Source: Terasakiella sp033100395
Lineage (GTDB): Bacteria > Pseudomonadota > Alphaproteobacteria > Rhodospirillales > Terasakiellaceae
Direction: 5' to 3'
Assembly (NCBI RefSeq): GCF_033100395.1
Contig: NZ_JAWLVJ010000004.1
Location: 124,001 to 188,000 of the forward strand
DNA: 64,000 nucleotides
The notes under the pieces are model-generated. The model was not told the DNA's origin and searched no databases. It worked only from the letters and a program-made list of their open reading frames with translations. The translations under genes were made by a program, and so were the position numbers. Below are positions 32,530 to 41,951 of this stretch, piece after piece (the first letter of the stretch is position 1; each line of letters begins with the position of its first letter).

Positions 32530-32771
32530 TTTGCCGGATTGTCCAAACAAGGGACAGGCGGCGCAACAAAGATGCTTTGTGACAGATGCATCAGTATGAA
32601 CAAAGGGGAGTTCGTCTGTAAAAAAACAGTAGTTGCGACGCAAAGATACCGGAATTCACTTTAAAAATTTGTTATTTAGCGCTTGCACCTGAAATCTTGT
32701 GGTTTGACCAAACTCAATTTTTGCGGAGTGAGGTTTAGGATATTCAGGTCCAGGCAAAAAGGAACGCTACT

Positions 32772-33137
32772 ATGGAAGCACTCCTGCAAGAATACCTACC
32801 GATCCTCATTTTTCTCGGCATTGCTGTGGCAATTGCTGTTATTGCGATCGGTGCCTCGTTTATCGTTGTGCGACAGCACCCCGATACAGAAAAAAATACC
32901 GCATTTGAATGTGGTTTCGCTGCTTTTGAAGACGCACGTACAAAGTTTGACGTTCGTTTCTATCTGGTAGCCATTCTCTTCATCATCTTCGATCTTGAAG
33001 TCGCCTTCCTGTTCCCATGGTCTATTTCCCTGGGTGCTGTTGGTGAATTTGGCTTTTGGTCAATGATGGTGTTCCTTGGTGTTCTCACCATCGGTTTCGT
33101 TTACGAATGGAAGAAAGGAGCTCTGGAATGGGAGTAG
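32772..33137 (+). CDS. nuoA: NADH:quinone oxidoreductase subunit A
   Basis: 121-residue membrane subunit (ND3 homologue) with three TM helices. The quinone-channel loop with the conserved cysteine is in FECGFAAFEDARTKFDVRFYLV (about 40-61, read in parts), and FDLEVAFLFPW follows. First gene of the 14-gene complex I operon; its last codons overlap the nuoB start. Confidence 0.97.
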   Translation: MEALLQEYLPILIFLGIAVAIAVIAIGASFIVVRQHPDTEKNTAFECGFAAFEDARTKFDVRFYLVAILFIIFDLEVAFLFPWSISLGAVGEFGFWSMMVFLGVLTIGFVYEWKKGALEWE

Positions 33138-33682
33138 ATTCCAAGCCCGGCTCTCAAGCGCTTACGCCTGTGCCTAACGGTACGGATCAAGACAAACTCT
33201 TAAAAGCGGTTACCGACGAAATCCAGGATCGTGGTTTCGTCGTTGCGCAATTGGATAAGGTTGTGAACTGGGCTCGTACCGGTTCACTTTGGCCTTTGAC
33301 ATTTGGTTTGGCTTGTTGCGCGGTTGAGATGATGCACGCTTATATGTCACGTTATGACCTTGACCGTTTTGGCGTTGTTCCACGCCCAAGCCCGCGTCAA
33401 TCTGATGTGATCATTGTGGCAGGGACACTAACCAACAAAATGGCCCCGGCCTTTCGTCGTGTCTATGACCAGATGGCAGAACCACGCTATGTGATCTCCA
33501 TGGGATCCTGCGCAAACGGGGGTGGGTATTATCACTATTCCTATTCTGTTGTGCGCGGATGTGATCGTGTTGTTCCGGTTGATATTTATGTCCCGGGCTG
33601 TCCGCCAACTGCAGAAGCGCTTGTGTACGGCATTCTTCAATTACAGAAGAAAATCCGTCGCACCGGCACGCTGTTCCGTTAA
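33128..33682 (+). CDS. nuoB: NADH:quinone oxidoreductase subunit B
   Basis: 184-residue subunit holding the terminal 4Fe-4S cluster N2 next to the quinone site. The ligands are in LACCAVEMM (adjacent cysteines), GSCANGGG and VPGCPPTAEAL. Start: ATG at 33128, overlapping the nuoA stop by 10 bases and preceded by AGGAG. The longer frame from 33056 runs through nuoA and is rejected. Confidence 0.97.
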   Translation: MGVDSKPGSQALTPVPNGTDQDKLLKAVTDEIQDRGFVVAQLDKVVNWARTGSLWPLTFGLACCAVEMMHAYMSRYDLDRFGVVPRPSPRQSDVIIVAGTLTNKMAPAFRRVYDQMAEPRYVISMGSCANGGGYYHYSYSVVRGCDRVVPVDIYVPGCPPTAEALVYGILQLQKKIRRTGTLFR

Positions 33683-33700
33683 GGGGAGGGGATATATCAT

Positions 33701-34309
33701 ATGTCTGAAGCCTTAAACGAAATCGCAGAACTGGCGAACCTCAAGCTTTCTCAGGAAGTTATCTCAACCGAAATCATCAACGGCGAGCTGATTATCAATG
33801 CACGCCGTGATGCGATTTGCAAGGTCCTGACACTGTTGCGCGATGACGCCAACTGTCTGTTCAAGGTCCTGGTTGATGTGTGTGGTGTGGATTACCCAAA
33901 CCGGGAAGAACGGTTTGACGTGGTTTATAACCTCCTGTCCATGAGCCATAACCTGCGTGTCCGTGTCAAAGTCACCACTGACGAAGACACCCCTGTGCCA
34001 AGCGTCACTGGCGTTTTCAGCACAGCCAACTGGTTTGAACGTGAAACATGGGACCTTTACGGCATCTATTTTGATGAACATCCGGACCTGCGTCGTATTA
34101 TGACGGATTATGGGTTTGAAGGTCACCCGTTGCGCAAAGACTTCCCGCTGACAGGGTATGTTGAACTGCGCTATGACGATGAACAAAAACGCGTTGTCTA
34201 TGAACCAGTAAAACTGACACAAGACTTCCGTAGTTTTGACTTCCTTTCCCCATGGGAAGGCCTGCAAGGCGTGCTTCCGGGTGATGAAAAAGCGGAGGGC
34301 AACGCGTAA
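33701..34309 (+). CDS. nuoC: NADH:quinone oxidoreductase subunit C
   Basis: 202-residue 30-kDa subunit homologue (NDUFS3). The signature ERETWDLYGIYFDEHPDLRR (about 112-131) and GFEGHPLRKDFPLTGY are present. It joins NuoD in the connecting arm; here C and D are separate genes, as in mitochondria-like complexes, rather than the fused NuoCD of E. coli. Its stop shares a base with the nuoD start. Confidence 0.97.
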   Translation: MSEALNEIAELANLKLSQEVISTEIINGELIINARRDAICKVLTLLRDDANCLFKVLVDVCGVDYPNREERFDVVYNLLSMSHNLRVRVKVTTDEDTPVPSVTGVFSTANWFERETWDLYGIYFDEHPDLRRIMTDYGFEGHPLRKDFPLTGYVELRYDDEQKRVVYEPVKLTQDFRSFDFLSPWEGLQGVLPGDEKAEGNA

Positions 34310-35499
34310 TGTCTGAAAATCAAATTAAAAACTATAACCTGAACTTTGGTCCTCAGCACCCGGCAGCGCACGGCGTGCTGCGTCTGGTTCTGGAACTTGA
34401 TGGGGAAGTGGTTGTACGCGCTGACCCGCATATCGGGTTGCTGCACCGTGGTACAGAAAAACTTCTGGAAAACAAAATCTATCAGCAAGGTACCCCTTAC
34501 TTTGACCGACTGGATTATGTTGCCCCACAAAATCAGGAACATGCCTTCTGTCTGGCTATTGAAAAGCTGACAGGTATGGAAGTGCCAAAACGTGCACAAT
34601 ATATTCGTGTGCTGTTTTCTGAGATTGGCCGTATTCAAAACCACCTGATGAACGTCTGTTCCTATGCGATGGACGTTGGTGCGATGACACCGTTCCTTTG
34701 GGGCTTTGAAGAACGCGAAGTTCTGTTTGAATTCTGCGAACGCGTCTGTGGCGCACGTATGCACATGAACTATTATCGCCCGGGCGGGGTTGCACAAGAC
34801 CTACCAGCCGGGTTGACCGATGATATCCGTGCATGGGCAGAACGTTTCCCGCAAGTAGTTAAAGATATCGAAACCTTGCTGACTGAAAACCGCATCTTCC
34901 GACAGCGTACCGTGGATATCGGTGTCATTTCGTACGAAGATGCTCAAGACTGGGGTTTCTCAGGTCCGAACATTCGCGGCAGCGGCGTGCCATGGGATCT
35001 GCGTAAAAGTCAGCCTTATGACTCTTATGAAGAATTTGACTTCGACATTCCAGTCGGCAAAGGCAAGAACGACTGTTACACCCGTTACTACCTGCGTATC
35101 CTTGAAATGTACGAAACCTGCAAGATCATCCTGCAGGCCTGTGACAAGCTGGATGCCTGTGTGGGTGACCCAGTCAAATGTGTAGATAACAAATTTACAC
35201 CGCCAAAACGCAGTGAGATGAAGACATCAATGGAAGCATTGATCCATCACTTCAAACTGTTCACAGAAGGTTTCAAGGTTCCGGCAGGTGAAACTTATAC
35301 GGCTGTTGAAGCGCCCAAAGGCGAATTTGCGGTCTATATGGTTTCTGACGGCACCAACAAACCTTATCGTTGTCATATCCGTGCCCCCGGGTTTGCGCAC
35401 CTGCAAGCCATGGACTTCCTGTCCGTTGGTCACATGTTGGCGGATATCACCGCCAATATCGGTTCGCTGGATATCGTTTTTGGTGAGATTGATCGATGA
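34309..35499 (+). CDS. nuoD: NADH:quinone oxidoreductase subunit D
   Basis: 396-residue 49-kDa subunit homologue (NDUFS2), descended from the [NiFe] hydrogenase large subunit and forming the quinone-binding cavity with NuoB. FGPQHPAAHGVLR and DPHIGLLHRGTEKL carry the histidine of the quinone site; the cysteine ligands of hydrogenases are missing, as expected. It overlaps nuoE by 4 bases. Confidence 0.97.
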   Translation: MSENQIKNYNLNFGPQHPAAHGVLRLVLELDGEVVVRADPHIGLLHRGTEKLLENKIYQQGTPYFDRLDYVAPQNQEHAFCLAIEKLTGMEVPKRAQYIRVLFSEIGRIQNHLMNVCSYAMDVGAMTPFLWGFEEREVLFEFCERVCGARMHMNYYRPGGVAQDLPAGLTDDIRAWAERFPQVVKDIETLLTENRIFRQRTVDIGVISYEDAQDWGFSGPNIRGSGVPWDLRKSQPYDSYEEFDFDIPVGKGKNDCYTRYYLRILEMYETCKIILQACDKLDACVGDPVKCVDNKFTPPKRSEMKTSMEALIHHFKLFTEGFKVPAGETYTAVEAPKGEFAVYMVSDGTNKPYRCHIRAPGFAHLQAMDFLSVGHMLADITANIGSLDIVFGEIDR

Positions 35500-36089
35500 G
35501 TAATATGAACATTCAACAACCGGATAGTTTCGAGTTTACACCGGAAAATCTGGAACTTGCCAAAAAACACATTGCCAAGTATCCAGAAGGTAAACAACAA
35601 AGCGCCTGTATGCCGCTGCTGGATTTGGCCCAACGCCAATACGGCTGGCTGCCGACTGCTGCCATGGATGTCGTTGCTGACATGCTGGGCATGGCACCGG
35701 TACGCGTATATGAAGTCGCAACCTTTTACACCATGTTCAACAAGGAACCTGTCGGTAAACACCACGTACAGGTCTGTACCAACATTTCGTGCTGGCTGCG
35801 CGGGTCTGATGATATCGTCAAGGCCGTTCAGGAAGCTGCCGAAATTCACACGGGGGAAACATCGCAAGATGGCCTGATCACCCTGTGGGAAGTGGAATGT
35901 CTGGGCGCTTGTTCGAACGCACCGATGATGCAAATCAACGACGACTATTATGAAGACCTGACAGGTGAAGACGCCAAACAGATCATCAACGATCTGCGCA
36001 GCGGCAAAACACCAAAGACAGGCCCTTATAACGGTCGCCAGGGTGCGGCACCACTTGGTGGGCCAACCAGCTTGACGGGAGATGCTTAA
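35496..36089 (+). CDS. nuoE: NADH:quinone oxidoreductase subunit E
   Basis: 197-residue thioredoxin-like subunit (NDUFV2) with 2Fe-2S cluster N1a. Ligands are in VCTNISCWLRG (C-x4-C) and ECLGACSNAP (C-x3-C). The C-terminal extension (about 165-197, Gly/Pro rich) is like that of other alphaproteobacteria and mitochondria and is absent from E. coli. Coupled to nuoD (4-base overlap) and nuoF (1-base overlap). Confidence 0.96.
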   Translation: MSNMNIQQPDSFEFTPENLELAKKHIAKYPEGKQQSACMPLLDLAQRQYGWLPTAAMDVVADMLGMAPVRVYEVATFYTMFNKEPVGKHHVQVCTNISCWLRGSDDIVKAVQEAAEIHTGETSQDGLITLWEVECLGACSNAPMMQINDDYYEDLTGEDAKQIINDLRSGKTPKTGPYNGRQGAAPLGGPTSLTGDA

Positions 36090-37372
36090 TGCTTAGTGAT
36101 AAGGATCGCATTTTCACGAATATCTACGGCCTTAAGGACAAATCCCTTAAGGGCGCGCAATCCCGCGGTTGCTGGGACGGCACAAAAGGTATTCTTGAAA
36201 AAGGAAACGACTGGATCATCGAAGAGATGAAATCATCCGGCCTTCGCGGTCGCGGTGGTGCAGGTTTCTCTACTGGTATTAAATGGAGCTTCATGCCCAA
36301 AGAAGTTGGGGATCGCCCGCACTATCTGGTGATCAACGCTGATGAAGGTGAGCCCGGTACCTGTAAAGACCGTGAGATCATGCGCAATGATCCACATACC
36401 CTGATCGAAGGCGCGCTCATTGCTTCTTTTGCGATGAATGCCCATGCCTGTTACCTCTATATTCGCGGGGAATTTGTTCGCGAAGCAGAAGCACTGCAGG
36501 CTGCCATTGATGAATGCTACGAAGCCAAACTGATCGGCCCGAACAATGTTCACGGCTGGGACTTTGATTTCTACGTTCATCGTGGCGCTGGGGCTTACGT
36601 TTGTGGTGAAGAAACCGCATTGATCGAAAGCCTGGAAGGTAAAAAAGGCCAGCCACGCCTGAAACCACCATTCCCGGCAGGTTCCGGCCTTTATGGTTGT
36701 CCAACCACGGTAAACAACGTTGAATCTATTGCCGTTGCACCGGAAATTCTGCGTCGCGGCGCCAACTGGTTTGCCGGTATTGGTCGTGCCAACAACACAG
36801 GTACCAAGCTTTATGGTATCTCCGGTCATGTTGAACGCCCTTGTGTGGTAGAAGATGCGATGGGCATTACGCTCAAAGAACTTCTGGAAAAACACTGCGG
36901 CGGCGTGATCGGTGGCTGGGACAACCTGATGGCTGTGATCCCAGGTGGGTCTTCAGTTCCTGTTATGAACAAGGAACAATGTGACAATGCAATCATGGAC
37001 TTTGACGGTCTGCGTGAACATGGCTCCGGCCTTGGGACAGCGGCTGTTATCGTGATGAAGAAAGATACGGACATCATTAAAGCGATTTCCCGCCTTTCGG
37101 ACTTCTATACCCATGAAAGCTGCGGACAATGTACACCTTGTCGTGAAGGCACAGGCTGGATGTCACGCATGATGAAGCGCATGGTTGTCGGTAACGCAAC
37201 TGTCGAAGAGATCGATCTTCTTGAAGAAGTGACCCGTCAAATTGAAGGTCACACGATCTGTGCGCTTGGGGATGCCGCCGCCTGGCCGATCCAAGGTCTT
37301 ATCAAACATTTCCGACCCGAGTTGGAAGCCCGTATTGCAGCCTACCACGCTGCAAAGAACGCAGCAGCTTAG
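36089..37372 (+). CDS. nuoF: NADH:quinone oxidoreductase subunit F
   Basis: 427-residue NADH-binding subunit (NDUFV1). The FMN site is in LRGRGGAGFSTGIKWSF (about 51-67), NADH glycine-rich loop is GAGAYVCGEETALIES, and the 4Fe-4S cluster N3 ligands are in ESCGQCTPCREGTGW with a distant cysteine near HTICALGD. All catalytic parts are intact. Confidence 0.97.
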   Translation: MLSDKDRIFTNIYGLKDKSLKGAQSRGCWDGTKGILEKGNDWIIEEMKSSGLRGRGGAGFSTGIKWSFMPKEVGDRPHYLVINADEGEPGTCKDREIMRNDPHTLIEGALIASFAMNAHACYLYIRGEFVREAEALQAAIDECYEAKLIGPNNVHGWDFDFYVHRGAGAYVCGEETALIESLEGKKGQPRLKPPFPAGSGLYGCPTTVNNVESIAVAPEILRRGANWFAGIGRANNTGTKLYGISGHVERPCVVEDAMGITLKELLEKHCGGVIGGWDNLMAVIPGGSSVPVMNKEQCDNAIMDFDGLREHGSGLGTAAVIVMKKDTDIIKAISRLSDFYTHESCGQCTPCREGTGWMSRMMKRMVVGNATVEEIDLLEEVTRQIEGHTICALGDAAAWPIQGLIKHFRPELEARIAAYHAAKNAAA

Positions 37373-37384
37373 GAGAGATAACAT

Positions 37385-39433
37385 ATGCCCAAGCTGACAA
37401 TTAACGGTAACGAAATCGAAGTTGAAAACGGTCTCACAGTGCTGCAAGCCTGTGAACAGGCCGGGCTCGAAATTCCGCGTTTCTGTTACCATGAGCGTCT
37501 GTCCATTGCAGGTAACTGTCGTATGTGCCTGGTCGAGATGGAACGCGCCCCTAAACTTATTGCCTCCTGCGCTATGCCGGTCGGTGAAGGAATGGTCATC
37601 CATACGGATAATGAAAAGGTTCGCAAAGCGCGTGAAAACGTGATGGAACTTCTTTTGATTAACCACCCGCTGGACTGTCCAATCTGTGACCAAGGCGGGG
37701 AATGTGACCTTCAGGACCAGGCCATGGCTTATGGCGGGGACAAAGGTCGCTATACAGAAGAGAAACGCGCGGTGAAGGACAAGGACTTCGGTCCGATCAT
37801 TCGTCCGTTCATGACACGCTGTATTCACTGTACCCGTTGCGTGCGCTTTACCGAAGAAGTCGCCGGAACATCGGATCTTTGCGGAACTTTCCGTGGGGAC
37901 CACACTGAGATCGGCACTTACGTTCAAAGTGCGGTAAAAACAGAACTGGCAGGTAACCTTGTTGATCTTTGCCCGGTTGGCGCTTTGACCAGCAAGCCTT
38001 ACAGCTACACAGCACGCCCGTGGGAATTGAAGAAAACCGAAAGTATCGATGTTTTTGATGCGGTCGGCACCAACGTTCGTCTGGACAGCCGTGCAAACGA
38101 AGTTCTTCGCGTTCTTCCTCGTCTGAACGAAGAAGTAAACGAAGAATGGCTGGCTGATAAAGGTCGCTACGCCATCGACGGTCTGAAAACACAGCGTCTG
38201 GATCGCCCCTATGTTCGCAAAGACGGCAAGCTGACAGCGGTAAGCTGGGATGAAGCTTTCAAAGCGATTGCGGACAAGCTGGACGGTCTGGATGGATCGA
38301 AGTTTGCAGCCCTTGCAGGTGACATGGTGGATGCTGAATCCATGTATGCGCTGAAACTGCTGGCCGAAAGCCTCGGTTCCAAGAACATTGATTGCCGTCA
38401 GGACGGTGCAAAGTACGATCCATCAGTTCGTGCAAGCTACCTGTTCAACACCACAATCGAAGGTATTGATGAGGCAGATGCCTGCCTGATCATCGGGTCC
38501 AACACCCGTTGGGAAGCCCCGATCATTAATGCCCGTCTGCGCAAGCGTTACATCAATGGTGGCTTTAAGGCGGCCATGGTGGGTGAGAACCTTGATCTGA
38601 CCTTTGGCTGTGAACATCTGGGTGAAACAGCGGACATTCTGTCAGAAATCGCATCCGGCAAACATGACTTTGCCAAAGTGCTTAAATCTGCAGAAAAACC
38701 GATGTTGATCATCGGCCAGGGGGCGCTTTCCCGTGAAGACGGTGCAGCTATCCTTGCTGTTGCCAAACAAATTGCCGACAAATTCGGTCTGGTAAGCGAT
38801 GAATGGAACGGCTTTAACGTTCTGCACACTGCAGCAGCCCGCGTCGGCGGCTTGGAAATGGGCTTTGTGCCCGGCGAAGGCGCACTGGATACAGCAGCGA
38901 TCACAAATGGTGATGCAGAAGTTGTTTATCTTCTGGGTGCTGACGAAATCGACACCTCCAAACTGGCAAATTCTTTTGTGATCTATCAGGGTCACAACGG
39001 GGATGCAGGCGCACAATGTGCAGATGTCATCCTGCCGGGTGCGGCCTATACGGAAAAAGACGGCACTTACGTCAATACCGAAGGGCGTTTGCAATATGGT
39101 GCCAAAGCCGTATTTGCCCCGGGTGAAGCAAAAGAAGACTGGACGATCCTGCGTGCACTTTCCGCTGTGATTGGCAAAACACTGCCGTTTGACAGTATTG
39201 AACAGTTACGCGCCAAGTTGGCAGAAGTCAGCCCGACATTTGCCAATCCAGACGATATTCAATCCGCTTCCTGGGATGATTTTGGGGCAAAAGGCGACAT
39301 TTCTGCCACTGCACTGATTTCACCTATCGAAAATTACTACATGACTGACCCGGTCAGCCGCGTTTCCAAAACGATGGCAGAATGTACCGCGGCGCTCATT
39401 AACCCACAGCAAAGGACGGGGACAAATGGCTGA
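37385..39433 (+). CDS. nuoG: NADH:quinone oxidoreductase subunit G
   Basis: 682-residue 75-kDa subunit (NDUFS1). The N-terminal 2Fe-2S domain has CYHERLSIAGNCRMCLVE. Then come the His-Cys 4Fe-4S site HPLDCPICDQGGECDLQ and the N4 site CIHCTRCVRF, followed by a molybdopterin-oxidoreductase-like region (about 220-680) that carries no cofactor in this family. The length is that of alphaproteobacterial proteins and shorter than E. coli NuoG (about 910). It overlaps nuoH by 8 bases. Confidence 0.97.
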   Translation: MPKLTINGNEIEVENGLTVLQACEQAGLEIPRFCYHERLSIAGNCRMCLVEMERAPKLIASCAMPVGEGMVIHTDNEKVRKARENVMELLLINHPLDCPICDQGGECDLQDQAMAYGGDKGRYTEEKRAVKDKDFGPIIRPFMTRCIHCTRCVRFTEEVAGTSDLCGTFRGDHTEIGTYVQSAVKTELAGNLVDLCPVGALTSKPYSYTARPWELKKTESIDVFDAVGTNVRLDSRANEVLRVLPRLNEEVNEEWLADKGRYAIDGLKTQRLDRPYVRKDGKLTAVSWDEAFKAIADKLDGLDGSKFAALAGDMVDAESMYALKLLAESLGSKNIDCRQDGAKYDPSVRASYLFNTTIEGIDEADACLIIGSNTRWEAPIINARLRKRYINGGFKAAMVGENLDLTFGCEHLGETADILSEIASGKHDFAKVLKSAEKPMLIIGQGALSREDGAAILAVAKQIADKFGLVSDEWNGFNVLHTAAARVGGLEMGFVPGEGALDTAAITNGDAEVVYLLGADEIDTSKLANSFVIYQGHNGDAGAQCADVILPGAAYTEKDGTYVNTEGRLQYGAKAVFAPGEAKEDWTILRALSAVIGKTLPFDSIEQLRAKLAEVSPTFANPDDIQSASWDDFGAKGDISATALISPIENYYMTDPVSRVSKTMAECTAALINPQQRTGTNG

Positions 39434-40439
39434 GTTCTGGGACGGCTATCTCTGGCCCACGATCTGGACTGTCATTAAGATCGTAGCCATCGTATTGCCA
39501 GTTATGCTTTCTGTTGCATATCTGACACTGGCAGAGCGTAAAGTCATCGGCTCCATGCACCTGCGTCGCGGCCCCAACGTTGTTGGTCCGTTCGGCCTGT
39601 TGCAACCCATGGCCGATGGTTTGAAACTTTTCCTCAAGGAAATCGTCATTCCAACAGGGGCCAGCCGCGGCGTGTTTATCATCGCACCGATGATCACACT
39701 GGCGCTTGCGCTGATCGCCTGGGCGGTTATCCCGTTCAGTGAAACACTGGTTCTTTCCAACCTGAATGTGGGTGTGCTTTACCTGTTTGCCGTCTCCGGC
39801 CTGGGTGTCTACGGCATCCTGATGGCGGGGTGGGCATCAAACTCCAAGTACGCCTTCCTCGGCTCGTTGCGTTCAGCAGCCCAGATGGTATCTTATGAAG
39901 TCTCCATGGGCTTCATCATCATCACTGTGCTGGTTTTCACCGGATCATTAAACCTGGTGGATATCGTCAAAGCACAGGAAGGTGTCTGGTTCATGTTCAC
40001 ACCTCTCTTCCCATTTGCAGTGATGTTCTTCATCTCCTGCGTGGCAGAGACAAACCGTCACCCGTTTGACCTTCCTGAAGCGGAAGCCGAACTGGTGGGG
40101 GGGTATAACGTTGAATATGGCGGAATGGCATTCGCGCTGTTCTTCCTGGGTGAATATGCCAACATGATCATGATGTCTGCCTTCTGCGCGGTATTGTTCA
40201 TGGGCGGTTGGTTGCCACCGTTTGACTTCCTGTCTTTCATTCCTGGCCCGATCTGGCTGATCCTGAAGATTTGCTTCCTGCTCTTTATCTTCATCTGGTT
40301 GCGTGCGGCTTATCCGCGTTATCGCTATGACCAGCTGATGCGTCTGGGCTGGAAAGTATTCCTGCCACTGTCGCTGGCAGGCGTGATCATCGCTTCCGGT
40401 GTTGCCGTTTACGGCGGCTTCGCCCCAGGTATTCAGTAA
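39426..40439 (+). CDS. nuoH: NADH:quinone oxidoreductase subunit H
   Basis: 337-residue membrane subunit (ND1) with eight TM helices at the junction of the two arms. The acidic loop ETNRHPFDLPEAEAELVGG (about 204-222) that links quinone chemistry to proton pumping is intact, as is RRGPNVVGPFGLLQPMADG near the N-terminus. Confidence 0.97.
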   Translation: MAEFWDGYLWPTIWTVIKIVAIVLPVMLSVAYLTLAERKVIGSMHLRRGPNVVGPFGLLQPMADGLKLFLKEIVIPTGASRGVFIIAPMITLALALIAWAVIPFSETLVLSNLNVGVLYLFAVSGLGVYGILMAGWASNSKYAFLGSLRSAAQMVSYEVSMGFIIITVLVFTGSLNLVDIVKAQEGVWFMFTPLFPFAVMFFISCVAETNRHPFDLPEAEAELVGGYNVEYGGMAFALFFLGEYANMIMMSAFCAVLFMGGWLPPFDFLSFIPGPIWLILKICFLLFIFIWLRAAYPRYRYDQLMRLGWKVFLPLSLAGVIIASGVAVYGGFAPGIQ

Positions 40440-40451
40440 GGAGAACGTGAT

Positions 40452-40940
40452 ATGACATCTGTATCAAAAATTGCACGCGCGTTTATCCTTCGTGAACTGC
40501 TTGAAGGTCTGTGGATTACCTTCCGCTATATGTTCAAGCAGAAAGTAACGCTGAACTATCCGTTTGAAAAAGGCCCGCTAAGCCCGCGTTTTCGTGGGGA
40601 ACATGCGCTGCGTCGCTATCCAAACGGGGAAGAACGCTGCATTGCCTGTAAATTGTGTGAAGCGATTTGCCCGGCACAAGCCATCACCATCGAAGTTGAA
40701 CCCCGTGATGACGGTTCACGCCGTACAACACGCTATGACATCGACATGACGAAATGTATCTACTGCGGTTTCTGTGAAGAAGCCTGTCCGGTGGATGCGA
40801 TTGTTGAAGGTCCAAACTTCGAATATGCCACCGAAACCCGCGAAGAGCTTATGTACGATAAAGATAAGCTTCTAGCAAACGGTGCGCGTTGGGAAACTGA
40901 ACTCGCTACCCGCATCGCACTTGATGCGCCGTATCGTTGA
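40452..40940 (+). CDS. nuoI: NADH:quinone oxidoreductase subunit I
   Basis: 162-residue ferredoxin-like subunit (NDUFS8) with two 4Fe-4S clusters N6a and N6b. The ligand motifs are CIACKLCEAICP and CIYCGFCEEACP. The N-terminal amphipathic helix and ERCIACK spacing are normal. A 76-base gap, containing a possible short leader frame, separates it from nuoJ; this is the largest gap in the operon. Confidence 0.97.
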   Translation: MTSVSKIARAFILRELLEGLWITFRYMFKQKVTLNYPFEKGPLSPRFRGEHALRRYPNGEERCIACKLCEAICPAQAITIEVEPRDDGSRRTTRYDIDMTKCIYCGFCEEACPVDAIVEGPNFEYATETREELMYDKDKLLANGARWETELATRIALDAPYR

Positions 40941-40963
40941 TTATGGGGGTAGGGGATAAAATT

Positions 40964-41020
40964 ATGAAAAAATCTTTTAATTTCCTGAATAGCCGAAAAG
41001 TCGGTCGGGGGGTCGCATGA
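40964..41020 (+). CDS. Possible 18-codon leader frame upstream of nuoJ
   Basis: ATG at 40964 after AGGGGAT opens an 18-codon frame (MKKSFNFLNSRKVGRGVA). Its TGA overlaps the nuoJ ATG as ATGA. The arrangement suits translational coupling of nuoJ. It may instead be chance; no family likeness. Confidence 0.25.
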   Translation: MKKSFNFLNSRKVGRGVA

Positions 41021-41631
41021 TAGTACAAGCATTGGCTTTCTATCTTTTTGCCGCTGTGACCGTGGCAAGTGCGGTGATGGTTATCACTGCCAAGAACCCG
41101 GTTCACTCGGTCCTGTTCCTCGTTCTTGCCTTTTTCAACACCGCAGGGCTTTTCGTCCTGATGGGTGCTGAATTCCTGGCAATGTTGTTGGTGGTCGTTT
41201 ATTGCGGCGCTGTCACTGTGTTGTTCCTGTTCGTTGTTATGATGCTCGACATCAACTTCGTGGAACTGCGCCAGGGCTTCCTGCAATATATGCCGCTGGG
41301 GGCAACCATCGGGATCATCCTGCTGGCTGAACTTGCTGTTGTGATGGGGGGCTGGCATTTCGCGCCTGAAGCTGCAAAAGCAGCCGCCGCGCCGATACCA
41401 GCCATTGAAACCATGACCAACACCCATGCAATCGGGGCTATTCTTTACACGGATTACATTTACCTGTTCCAGGCAGCTGGTCTTGTGCTGCTGGTGGGTA
41501 TGATCGGTGCCATCGTCCTGACACACCGCAAACGTGCGGGTGTTCGTCGTCAGGTGATCAACGAACAGGTCCATGTGGATGTCAAAGACGTTGCCGAATT
41601 CAAAAAAGTTGAAAGCGGAAAGGGTGTGTAA
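41017..41631 (+). CDS. nuoJ: NADH:quinone oxidoreductase subunit J
   Basis: 204-residue membrane subunit (ND6) with five TM helices. The pi-bulge helix region VVVYCGAVTVLFLFVVMMLD (about 65-84) and VHSVLFLVLAFFNTAGLFVL are typical. The hydrophilic tail (about 170-204) is rich in Val, Glu and Lys. Stop and nuoK start share one base. GGGGGG precedes the ATG closely. Confidence 0.96.
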   Translation: MIVQALAFYLFAAVTVASAVMVITAKNPVHSVLFLVLAFFNTAGLFVLMGAEFLAMLLVVVYCGAVTVLFLFVVMMLDINFVELRQGFLQYMPLGATIGIILLAELAVVMGGWHFAPEAAKAAAAPIPAIETMTNTHAIGAILYTDYIYLFQAAGLVLLVGMIGAIVLTHRKRAGVRRQVINEQVHVDVKDVAEFKKVESGKGV

Positions 41632-41942
41632 TGTTTGAAATTGGACTTTCCCATTATCTCAGCCTTGCAGCTATTCTCTTCACTTTGGGAATTCTCGGTA
41701 TTTTCCTGAACCGGAAAAACGTGATCGTCATTCTCATGTCCGTGGAACTGATCCTGCTGGCTGTTAACATCAACCTGGTTACCTTCTCCACCCATCTTGG
41801 GGATATGGTTGGTCAGGTCTTCTCGATCTTCGTACTGACGGTTGCGGCTGCCGAAGCTGCCATCGGCCTTGCGATCCTTGTCATCTTCTTCCGTAACCGT
41901 GGTTCGATCGCGGTGGAAGATATCAACGCGATGAAAGGGTAG
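41631..41942 (+). CDS. nuoK: NADH:quinone oxidoreductase subunit K
   Basis: 103-residue, three-helix subunit (ND4L). The two conserved membrane glutamates are in LMSVELILLAVN (about residue 37) and AAAEAAIGLAI (about residue 72), which form part of the proton path between NuoJ and NuoN. Paralogue of the mrpC gene at the left end of the window. Confidence 0.96.
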   Translation: MFEIGLSHYLSLAAILFTLGILGIFLNRKNVIVILMSVELILLAVNINLVTFSTHLGDMVGQVFSIFVLTVAAAEAAIGLAILVIFFRNRGSIAVEDINAMKG

Positions 41943-41951
41943 GGTCAAGAT

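Noticed and set aside
33056..33127. Longer nuoB frame
   Set aside because: It lies within nuoA in another frame; the ATG at 33128 has AGGAG and gives a standard NuoB start.
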